Assembly (NCBI GenBank): GCA_018659585.1
Contig: JABJMC010000006.1
Coordinates: forward strand, 62,001-126,000
DNA length: 64,000 nt
From: Candidatus Peregrinibacteria bacterium
GTDB taxonomy: Bacteria > Patescibacteriota > Gracilibacteria > UBA1369 > UBA12473
Reading direction: 5' to 3'
Shown piece by piece: positions 1 to 7,504 of the stretch (the stretch's first letter is position 1; the number at the start of each line of letters is the position of its first letter). The notes beneath the pieces are model-generated. The model searched no databases. It was not told the origin of the DNA and worked only from the letters and a program-made list of their open reading frames with translations. The position numbers and the translations under genes were made by a program.

Positions 1-1
1 A

Positions 2-304
2 AGATTTCTTGAAACTCATTATACTGAGAATTGGGAAGATGGACCCTTAGTAGATGTTTGGGAGCACAACTTTTTAGATTCAGGTTCTCGAATAGGGAAG
101 CGTTTAATTGATGCCAATCGTGATGGAGAAACTTTTCGGGTAGAAGTGTTAGTAGATGGGATGCTAGTTGGAGTAAGTGAAAGAGAAGATTTAACTATCG
201 ATGAAGTTGAAGCCTATGTTAGAAGTAGAGGCTCTGCTATAAATGGATTAGTTCAACCATCTGAAGACCCTTATATTCCCACCCCAGGCTACCCCGGAAT
301 ATAA
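2..304 (+). CDS. C-terminal part of a small orphan protein, cut by the window start
   Basis: An open frame enters from the left edge and ends at TAA 302-304; it is too short on this side to appear in the ORF track. The visible 100 residues contain LIDANRDGETF followed by VLVDGMLVG. The next gene carries the closely similar LIDENQDDLTF and VLVDGIEVA at the same distance from its C-terminus, so the two are paralogues. The Asp/Asn-rich turn could bind calcium, but that is inference. The protein ends with a Pro-rich tail (YIPTPGYPGI). The function is unknown. Confidence 0.75.
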   Translation, partial: RFLETHYTENWEDGPLVDVWEHNFLDSGSRIGKRLIDANRDGETFRVEVLVDGMLVGVSEREDLTIDEVEAYVRSRGSAINGLVQPSEDPYIPTPGYPGI

Positions 305-363
305 TTTAAACACACACAATTCACATGCCAATAAATATTGCACCCCAGCAAAGCGGGGTTAGT

Positions 364-1020
364 ATGCCTAAAACTGGAAAATCACCAGAGGCGATTTTAA
401 GAATAGCCGCTCCTTTAGTTTTTGCTGCCATAGCCAGTACGCAAGTGGCTTGTGATAAATGGTTTGAATCACGTGAAAGAAGGCCTAGTACGCCTTTTGT
501 TGAGGCCCCACTCCCAGCTTCGGCTTTAGAACTTGCAGAGCCTCCTGCAAATTCAACCACTACAGGCTCAAGTCCTTTGCCTTTTTGCGAATCACCGAGA
601 AAACAACGAAATTGCGGTACCTTTATACAAGCTAGTAATCCAGCTGGAGAAATAAGAGAAGATAGTTGGTGTGACACTAATAATGATGGAGAGCCAGATT
701 GTAAAACTAGTGTTACTCATTATCCGGCAACTTTTCATCAAACAATAGATTTATCTACTGGTGGAATAACAACTTTTTATTCCGAAACCTCAGCCTGGGA
801 ACAAGGCGAAAAAATAACCGTTACCACTCAAGTACCCTCTGATGGATTAGCTATGACTTTAATTCTGATAGATGAAAACCAAGATGATCTTACCTTTGGA
901 GCCAGAGTTTTAGTTGATGGGATAGAAGTCGCTAGAACTGACCGTAATAACTTAAATCAATTGGACTTACACGAATTTATTGAAAAAAGTTTAGGTCCTA
1001 GTGATTACCAATCTCCTTAA
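364..1020 (+). CDS. Exported or lipoprotein-like orphan, second member of a tandem family
   Basis: The track starts this frame at 325, but ATG 364 gives a better export signal: a basic start (MPKTGKSPEAILR), a hydrophobic stretch, then VAC. The cysteine could be lipidated, although Gln at -3 makes a poor lipobox. The mature part is about 190 residues with paired cysteines (PFCESPRKQRNC, WCDTNNDGEPDC) and a D/N-rich turn. Its C-terminal 50 residues match the truncated gene upstream and, more weakly, the gene downstream. The three run in the same direction with gaps of about 20-60 bases, so they probably arose by tandem duplication. No function is recognised. Confidence 0.75.
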   Translation: MPKTGKSPEAILRIAAPLVFAAIASTQVACDKWFESRERRPSTPFVEAPLPASALELAEPPANSTTTGSSPLPFCESPRKQRNCGTFIQASNPAGEIREDSWCDTNNDGEPDCKTSVTHYPATFHQTIDLSTGGITTFYSETSAWEQGEKITVTTQVPSDGLAMTLILIDENQDDLTFGARVLVDGIEVARTDRNNLNQLDLHEFIEKSLGPSDYQSP

Positions 1021-1056
1021 TCAAAATTAATTATCAAAGCACCACAACCTTTATTA

Positions 1057-1737
1057 ATGGCCACCCTTAGTGCAGCTATTGGATGTCATCACCCCGTGGA
1101 CTTGGAGAACCCTCTGGCCGACGAACCCCAAGATGTAAATACCCACATCCGCGCCAGATTAGATGAGCTGCCACTTTGTCCACCAGAAGAAGGCGATGAT
1201 TTATATCTCCAGCAGGCTCAAGTTTCTATTCCTTATCCAATGGATGAATCAACCAATTGGGAAGCTTATCCCGAGGTTGAGTATTTTGTTTACAACAATG
1301 CTGATACTGGTGAGGAATGCACAACTAAAACAACTTTCACTCGTCCAGTTATGTCTACCTATTTATTACCTAATGAAATTATTACGACTTGGGAGTATGA
1401 CGCGGTTTACTCAGGCTTAGGGGATTCTACGCGAGGGACTCACCTAGAAGTGCTTATAGAATCAGTTCTGCCAATTAAAACTAGAGTGAAGGTAACGGCT
1501 TTTGATAATGATGGTGATGGTGATGCCGATAAATTAATGGTTACTGGAGATCACACTCTTAAGCTTCCTTCCCTAGAGCTTATCCCTCCAGATGGTTATT
1601 CAACGCATCAAGCAGTTTTGGAGTGGCTTTTGGAGAATATGGAACCAGAAGAACTTGAACCCTCAACCCCAATTTGGCCTGATAGTGCTCCTTTGGAGCC
1701 AGATTTAGATGATAGAAACAGAAGAACGGAAGTGTGA
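1057..1737 (+). CDS. Lipoprotein-like orphan, third member of the tandem family
   Basis: The frame opens at ATG 1057 with the very short hydrophobic stretch MATLSAAIGC, in which AIGC resembles a lipobox. No other ATG, GTG or TTG lies between the previous in-frame stop and 1057. In-frame ATT and ATC codons at 1030-1035 would give a fuller signal peptide (IIKAPQPLLM...), so a rare start cannot be excluded. The body carries FDNDGDGDADK, a calcium-loop-like turn, at the position of the D/N-rich turns in the two upstream paralogues. The stop is TGA, showing that UGA is not reassigned. The function is unknown. Confidence 0.7.
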   Translation: MATLSAAIGCHHPVDLENPLADEPQDVNTHIRARLDELPLCPPEEGDDLYLQQAQVSIPYPMDESTNWEAYPEVEYFVYNNADTGEECTTKTTFTRPVMSTYLLPNEIITTWEYDAVYSGLGDSTRGTHLEVLIESVLPIKTRVKVTAFDNDGDGDADKLMVTGDHTLKLPSLELIPPDGYSTHQAVLEWLLENMEPEELEPSTPIWPDSAPLEPDLDDRNRRTEV

Positions 1738-1929
1738 ACTTTCAGGTTAAATATCTGACGTAAAAAACAACCCTTAATTCGCGCTAGGGGAATAATTTGA
1801 CGATTCTCCAATGTGAGGATACAATTTTATGATTTCAACAAATAAGAAATCAAAAATAAAAACAAAAACAAACTTCTTTAAACGCTTGCTCTTTAAAAAC
1901 TCTTGGCCCTCTTTCCCTCCTTCACTTCA

Positions 1930-2290
1930 TATTACATATTGAAAACTTGAGGAGGACGCAAAGAACGGCCTTCCTCCAACCTCTAGGAAACGGGTAAATC
2001 CCTTTCCCGGACTGGACCGTTTATAGAGCATGGACGGCGAGGTTAGAAAAACACCGCTTGTTTCTAACTTCACCGACTCTGCTCTGTGATGGTAGTTCCC
2101 TTGACCAGGAACTTCCGATTGTTAGAAATAGTCTGGTGTTTCCCCATTGACCCGTAAGGTGTCAGTCTGGAAACACGTCAAACAGACGGCTATGGTCAGG
2201 CTTATATATTGAACCAAAGCAAGGCAGTCCAAAAACCGAGGATAGGATCACCTCACTAAAAACCACTCTTTTAAAAGGGACCTCTGAGCA
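1930..2290 (+). ncRNA. Unidentified structured RNA in a gene-free stretch
   Basis: The interval 1738-2346 holds no credible gene. It contains many exact complementary segments: GGAGGA 1951 with TCCTCC 1972; AGTTCC 2094 with GGAACT 2108; and a long arm GTCTG-GTGTTTCC 2131-2143 with GGAAACAC 2169 and CAGAC 2183, enclosing GACC/GGT. TTTCTAAC 2061-2068 can pair either with GTTAGAAA 2042-2049 or with an identical GTTAGAAA 2121-2128, so two folds are possible. I could not match RNase P, tmRNA, SRP, 6S or a known riboswitch. The strand is a guess; the ends are approximate. Confidence 0.5.
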
Positions 2291-2341
2291 GCTTAAAACA
2301 AAAATAAAACTGCTAATAGAAAGCCAATAAGGGTGGTTTTT
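2258..2341. terminator. Long hairpin with T-runs, probably a bidirectional terminator
   Basis: AAAAACCACTC (2258-2268) pairs with GGGTGGTTTTT (2331-2341) through 11 positions with one G-U. The loop is large and contains a smaller GCAG/CTGC pair. A T-run ends the hairpin on the plus strand and an A-run (T-run on the minus strand) begins it. It lies between the structured RNA and the end of the minus-strand gene at 2347, so it could terminate both. Confidence 0.5.
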
Positions 2342-2346
2342 GCTTA

Positions 2347-2973
2347 TTAAACAGCCGTTGGCCTAATCATCGGAGCACTCTTATAAACTACATAACCCAT
2401 GATTGGCAGGATTATGAGCAATGCCCAAACTCCCATTTCTGGAGTTTCTGCAGGGGGAATAAAAATTTCATAATCAGAATAAAAATTGAATGCATTTACA
2501 TCCCATCCTGAACCTCCGCCAGTGGTTAAACACTCAAATTTAACAAAGGCTGTATTAGAATCGGTTGCAAAAGATACAAACATTGTTTTCGTTGAACTTG
2601 TCTCGTTGCCTTGATAATTCCAGTCAACATTATTGGATGAAGTATAAGCTTTAAAATTAGTACAATAGGTGCCGGAATCATCCCCTTGATGTACAACTTC
2701 CAATTTATTTACATTTACTTTACTGGAATCAATAAATAACCTACCAATAGCCGTTGCACTTCCGCCGCTCACGCTAAATTCAAAACTATTAAAAGGATCC
2801 ATATCTCTAACAGCCTCTAAGCTTTCCAGACTACAAGATGAAGCGCCATCTTCCAAACAGGTCAGATAGGCTTGAGGAATCATCAAAGTAAACTCACCAG
2901 CAAAAGCCACGTGTGGCAAAATCATGGCTGCAACCATAAGCGCTGCTCCAATCCTTTTAAAACTCTTTAACAT
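2347..2973 (-). CDS. Exported orphan protein with C-terminal membrane anchor
   Basis: 208 aa. The N-terminus is a classical signal peptide (MLKSFKRIGAALMVAAMILP...AFA) with likely cleavage before GEF. The middle is Ser/Thr/Asn-rich with cysteines spaced as in a secreted beta-sandwich. Near the C-terminus PPAETPEMG is followed by about 18 hydrophobic residues and a short basic tail (YKSAPMIR). This layout (Pro-Glu word, membrane span, basic tail) resembles the sorting tails of PEP-CTERM/IPTL-CTERM proteins, but the motif is not canonical. Upstream of the start the minus strand reads TTAACCTCCCAAAATATG, without a Shine-Dalgarno sequence. It follows the lipoprotein gene and enolase on the same strand. 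No enzymatic function is visible. Confidence 0.75.
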   Translation of the reverse strand: MLKSFKRIGAALMVAAMILPHVAFAGEFTLMIPQAYLTCLEDGASSCSLESLEAVRDMDPFNSFEFSVSGGSATAIGRLFIDSSKVNVNKLEVVHQGDDSGTYCTNFKAYTSSNNVDWNYQGNETSSTKTMFVSFATDSNTAFVKFECLTTGGGSGWDVNAFNFYSDYEIFIPPAETPEMGVWALLIILPIMGYVVYKSAPMIRPTAV

Positions 2974-3056
2974 ATTTTGGGAGGTTAAAAATAATATGTT
3001 TATACTATAAAAAAAACATACCCTAACCGGAAAGTCAATTAAGGATGGTTTTTTAC

Positions 3057-3446
3057 TTATTGATCACCATATTTTTCTTCGGCGGCTTCGATTTGTTCTT
3101 GTACCATTTGTTGTTCTTCTTCAGAGATTTCAGGGCCATCATAAGATAGGCGGAAAAGATCATCCCCATCTTCACGAACATAAGTATGATCGTTCTCTGG
3201 ATAAACAACACAATTATCTCCACACCAATCTTCGGCCGAAGGAGTAAAAGTAATCTCTACACCATCATTGAGCAAAGTGACAGTTTCAGCTTGAGCAGCT
3301 TCTTCAGCCGCCTCGATTTGATCTTCAACTATTTGAAGATTTTCTTCGGAAATTTCAGGTTGAGGCTCTTCGTTGGTGGTTGAAGTGCAGCCTAAAAACA
3401 GCACACTTAACCCAATAATTGCCAGGATTGATAAAGTTTTTTTCAT
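3057..3446 (-). CDS. Small lipoprotein with two copies of a helical repeat
   Basis: 129 aa. The N-terminus MKKTLSILAIIGLSVLFLGC is a textbook lipoprotein signal with lipobox LFLGC; the mature protein would be anchored through Cys20. Two near-identical acidic segments, PEISEENLQIVEDQIEAAEE and PEISEEEQQMVQEQIEAAEE, begin and end the mature part. Between them lies about 60 residues with WCGDNCVVY, a likely disulfide pair. The duplicated helices may pair as a coiled coil. The gene lies 27 bases downstream of enolase on the same strand, but a functional link is not evident. The family is not recognised. Confidence 0.8.
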   Translation of the reverse strand: MKKTLSILAIIGLSVLFLGCTSTTNEEPQPEISEENLQIVEDQIEAAEEAAQAETVTLLNDGVEITFTPSAEDWCGDNCVVYPENDHTYVREDGDDLFRLSYDGPEISEEEQQMVQEQIEAAEEKYGDQ

Positions 3447-3473
3447 AGAAATGAAAATTAAAAAATAATAAGT

Positions 3474-4850
<1,377 letters not shown>

Positions 4851-4858
4851 GCCGCCGT

Positions 4859-5527
4859 ATGGAAATTATTTGGCACGGACAATCTTGTTTCACTTTAAAA
4901 GGATCAAAAGCTACAGTTGTAACTGATCCTTACGGTGATATTGGTCTTAAACTCCCTAGTTTGAAGGCCAATATTTTAACTGTGAGCCACGATCACGAAG
5001 ATCATAATAATGTGGCCGCAGTTGAAGATAATCCTCAACTTTTTGATTGGCCCGGCGAATACGAAGCCAATGGTGTTATGATGACCGCTTTAAATGCTTT
5101 TCATTACCGTAAATCCGAAGAAGAAGATGAAAAAGCAGCCGCCCGTGGAAAAACATTAATTTTTCACTTTGAAATCGATGGCATAAAAGTTTGTCATTTA
5201 GGAGATTTAGGACACAAATTAACAGATGATATGGTCGAAGCAATCGGCGATGTTGATATTTTATTAATTCCGGCTGGCGGCGATTCAACCATTGATCACA
5301 AAACTGCTCACCAAGTTATTGAACAAATCGACCCCCGCATAGTTATTCCTATGCACTACAAAATTCCCGGCTTAAAAGTCGAAGCTGATTTACAAGACGT
5401 AGAACCTTTCTTAAAAGAAATGGGAGTTTCTTCCAGTGAATCTCAAGAAAAATTAGAAGTCAAAGGCCGCAGCTCACTCCCAGAAGCCACCACTGCTTAC
5501 GTGGTTTTGGAGGCCCAACTGGGATAA
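4859..5527 (+). CDS. Metallo-beta-lactamase-fold hydrolase (UlaG/YtkL-like)
   Basis: 222 aa from MEIIWHGQSCF, chosen over the track start at 4823 because this is where the family begins and because the promoter lies between the two. The metal-binding motif is SHDHEDHNN; further ligands are probably His in CHLGDLGH and in IPMHYKI, with Asp in HLGD. GEYEANG follows, as in the COG2220 group of zinc-dependent hydrolases. The substrate cannot be told from sequence; relatives hydrolyse lactones, phosphodiesters or N-acyl lipids. The protein is probably cytoplasmic. The stop codon overlaps the first bases of a dispersed repeat element. Confidence 0.85.
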   Translation: MEIIWHGQSCFTLKGSKATVVTDPYGDIGLKLPSLKANILTVSHDHEDHNNVAAVEDNPQLFDWPGEYEANGVMMTALNAFHYRKSEEEDEKAAARGKTLIFHFEIDGIKVCHLGDLGHKLTDDMVEAIGDVDILLIPAGGDSTIDHKTAHQVIEQIDPRIVIPMHYKIPGLKVEADLQDVEPFLKEMGVSSSESQEKLEVKGRSSLPEATTAYVVLEAQLG

Positions 5528-5583
5528 ATATGGTCTAGTTTTCAGGTTGCAATTCACTCCCGGGAGTGAATTTTTCTCTGTAA
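5526..5583 (+). repeat. Dispersed palindromic element, copy A
   Basis: It begins AAATATGGTCTAG, continues TTTTCAGGTT (5539-5548), then a perfect 22-base palindrome with core CACTCCCGGGAGTG centred at 5561.5, and TTTTTCTCTGTAA. Copy B at 10318 shares the flanks almost letter for letter but has a different palindrome. TTTTCAGGTT, palindrome centre and CTGT have identical spacing in copies A, B and C. Here it follows a stop codon and could also act as a terminator (hairpin plus T-run). Confidence 0.8.
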
Positions 5584-5787
5584 TAGCTGTCAATGGGTTG
5601 CGTTATTATTAAATCAAATCATACGTGACCGTATGCGGTGAATCTACAGGTTGAAAAATGGCAAAATCACATCCAATCATCACTTTTAAAACCCCCATCT
5701 TCCATTCACAAAAATTTAATTTTTTATTCATTTTCCGTTCATTTTTTTGTTAAGTTTTCGTAATGGGTGATGTGGCAGGATGAAAGC

Positions 5788-6147
5788 ATGAAAAAAATGA
5801 TTCCCTTGTTGGCCGCATTAACTTTTGTTCCTGGTTGTCGCGACAAATGTTTAGAACAGAACTACACTTCGGCCCTCCAAATTGTCCGAGAATTTAACCA
5901 AGGACGTTGCCAGTCAGTCTTTAATAGTGACCAACGTGATCTTAAATGTCCCACTGGAATCCTACGCGGCAGAGTTAATAGCCATGTTTTTGAGTTAGAA
6001 ATGGAATGTGGGCAAGTTCAAATTCAAATGCAAGAGGAGGCAGGAGCTTTAGTTTGCGGTCATAATTTGCAATTAACCACCGGTCCTGAATTTATAGCCA
6101 TGCGTGATCAATTCGAAGAAATTCTATCTCAATTAGAGGTAGACTAA
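5788..6147 (+). CDS. Small lipoprotein, orphan
   Basis: The track begins at 5767 (MMWQDES), but ATG 5788 opens a standard lipoprotein signal: MKKMIPLLAALTFVPGC. An AGGA lies eight bases upstream, one of the few Shine-Dalgarno-like words in the window. The mature part is about 102 aa with four further cysteines (DKC, GRC, LKC, MEC/LVC region), suggesting disulfides outside the membrane. The protein is acidic at its C-terminus. It stands alone between the repeat element and the tRNA gene. The 260-base gap upstream contains an inverted repeat, CATACG-TGAC-CGTATG, at 5620-5635. The function is unknown. Confidence 0.7.
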   Translation: MKKMIPLLAALTFVPGCRDKCLEQNYTSALQIVREFNQGRCQSVFNSDQRDLKCPTGILRGRVNSHVFELEMECGQVQIQMQEEAGALVCGHNLQLTTGPEFIAMRDQFEEILSQLEVD

Positions 6148-6180
6148 ATCAGGGGTAATCGTTATTCTAAGCACGATTTT

Positions 6181-6255
6181 GTCCCCGTAGTTCAATGGAT
6201 AGAACAAGACCCTCCTAAGGTTTAGATGTAGGTTCGACTCCTACCGGGGACACCA
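6181..6255 (+). tRNA. tRNA-Arg (anticodon CCT)
   Basis: The acceptor stem GTCCCCG (6181-6187) pairs with CGGGGAC (6245-6251), followed by A and an encoded CCA (6253-6255). The D arm GTTC...GAAC, the anticodon loop CTCCTAA and the T arm AGGTTCGACTCCT are complete. The anticodon CCT reads AGG. It is the only tRNA seen in the window. Confidence 0.97.
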
Positions 6256-6258
6256 CAC

Positions 6259-6325
6259 GCAAAACGGAATGAAATTCCTGTTTTGCGCAGCGAGCCAAAG
6301 GCGAGCAACCTTTGCTGGGTTTTTG
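6259..6325 (+). terminator. Tandem hairpins downstream of tRNA-Arg
   Basis: GCAAAAC-GGAAT / ATTCC-(T)-GTTTTGC forms a 12-bp stem (6259-6286). A second stem CAAAGG/CCTTTG (6296-6314) is followed by GGGTTTTT. The pair probably ends the tRNA transcript. Confidence 0.6.
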
Positions 6326-6529
6326 CATTCAAAATAAAAGTTTGTTTCGCGGCGGAGCGGCGGATTTTTATTTGACACCTTTTCGAAAACCATTTAAATT
6401 ACGTCCGCGTTCACAATTCGTATCAGTAAGACATTCCCCACCCCTTTCCAATTTTGGTGGAGGAATTTCTTCGATACACGTGATCCTTGACAGTGCGAAA
6501 TGTATAAATTGATTAACGGTGGTTATCTG

Positions 6530-7140
6530 AGAGTTTCTTATCAGTTAAGAGGTTCCTAGATGACCACCGCTCGCGGTGGACTGAGTGCCCCTTCGGGGGC
6601 CCATAGCTGAGGTCCTACACCTAATTAGGAGAGCTGTCCCCATTGGATTGGGACCCCATAGCATAGAGAACATCGCAGAACTCAACAAAAAACCAAAACC
6701 TGGGCGAAAAAAAACCGTACGCCGACGTCCGCAAGCAAAGTGAGTGCTGTATTGCGCTGATGTAGAAGCTGCAGCCAAGAGCTGGATGCGCTGATGTTGA
6801 TGCTGAGCTGAAGTAGACTACTCATAACGCTCCGGAAACGTGGTCGTACCCCACCAATATAGCCCGACACCCCGGTGATTGCTTGTGGTGAGACTTTCTG
6901 ACTATAACCCTCGTGTGAGGGGAATATCTTAGTTCAGTTTTGTTCGAACCTCAAGGTGGAGACTTAGCAACTTCGCTGCTGTCGCGTTGGCTCCCCAACA
7001 CGGAGTTTCATCGCGTTTAGTGATGCGGGTCGCCAAAGTTCCCCACAATCAGGTCACTGCCCATCTCTGTCGCTTCCTTCACGGGTCGCGGCAGGGGTGG
7101 GACTGGGAGGAGGATCAATCAATCCACATCTCGCACTGTC
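6530..7140 (+). ncRNA. Probable large structured noncoding RNA, class not identified
   Basis: From 6326 to 7163 there is no convincing gene; the two track ORFs here have unlike-protein composition. From about 6530 hairpins crowd the sequence: CCACCG-CTCG-CGGTGG, GCCCC-TTCG-GGGGC (a cUUCGg tetraloop, favouring the plus strand), GTCCC/GGGAC, CTATGG/CCATAG and CCCTC-GTGT-GAGGG. The stretch is richer in G+C than its surroundings. tmRNA ends, RNase P conserved regions and the SRP tetraloop were not found. Large ornate RNAs such as GOLLD sometimes lie by tRNA genes, but I cannot assign this one. The ends are approximate. I see nothing in 6326-6530. Confidence 0.5.
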
Positions 7141-7163
7141 CATTCCCTAAATTTAGCTTAAGT

Positions 7164-7502
7164 ATGGTCAGGTCATTACCAAGCGATGTAGCTGACAAAA
7201 TAACAAGTTTTTATCAAACACATAAAGACCTAAGCGGAAAAGATTGGAACCCTGATCAAGGCCAGCCAAGAAATTGTCCCGCTTTTGATGATAAAAAACA
7301 TGATCTTAATACAGGTGGAGGTTTCACTGAAATAGACAAAATATGTAGACAAATTTTTCATTGCCGAGTGTGTGAAGCTTGCAATACTTTAATTAGAGGA
7401 GATATTGCTTTTCAAGACCAAGCTAACGAACAAGTTAGACGCATAGACGAAGGAGTCCCAGCCTTAGGTGATGACGAATTTTACGGAACAATCGACGACT
7501 AA
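7164..7502 (+). CDS. Small cysteine-containing orphan protein
   Basis: The track extends this frame to 6987, but the first 59 residues lie in the structured-RNA stretch and look non-coding; ATG 7164 (MVRSLPSDVADK) gives a sensible 112-aa acidic protein. The centre has CRQIFHCRVCEACNTL, four cysteines in 14 residues, which could bind a metal or form disulfides. There is no signal peptide or membrane segment. Its stop lies two bases from the end of the convergent ABC transporter gene. The family is not recognised. A short frame beside a putative RNA gene could be spurious, but its codon use after 7164 looks like a real gene. Confidence 0.55.
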   Translation: MVRSLPSDVADKITSFYQTHKDLSGKDWNPDQGQPRNCPAFDDKKHDLNTGGGFTEIDKICRQIFHCRVCEACNTLIRGDIAFQDQANEQVRRIDEGVPALGDDEFYGTIDD

Positions 7503-7504
7503 AT

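Noticed and set aside
2190-2235. SRP RNA-like words GGTCAGG and AGCAAGGCAG
   Set aside because: The order recalls SRP helix 8, but the GGAA tetraloop and the symmetric loop are missing and the surrounding stems do not fit.
2240-2262. GGATCACCTCACT resembling the 3' end of 16S rRNA
   Set aside because: Only about ten bases agree and no other 16S sequence is near; treated as chance.
1930-2290. RNase P RNA
   Set aside because: No GAGGAAAGTC or ACAGAA-GGCTTA pair is present on either strand; partial look-alikes (AAACAGACGGCT, CAGTCCGGGAAAG on the minus strand) are not in a consistent order.
6312-6512. 66-aa ORF after the tRNA
   Set aside because: It overlaps the terminator hairpins, has unlike-protein composition and no start context.
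6530-7140. tmRNA
   Set aside because: No tRNA-like ends and no tag reading frame ending in Ala-Ala; the only TTCGAAC (6945) does not form a proper T arm.
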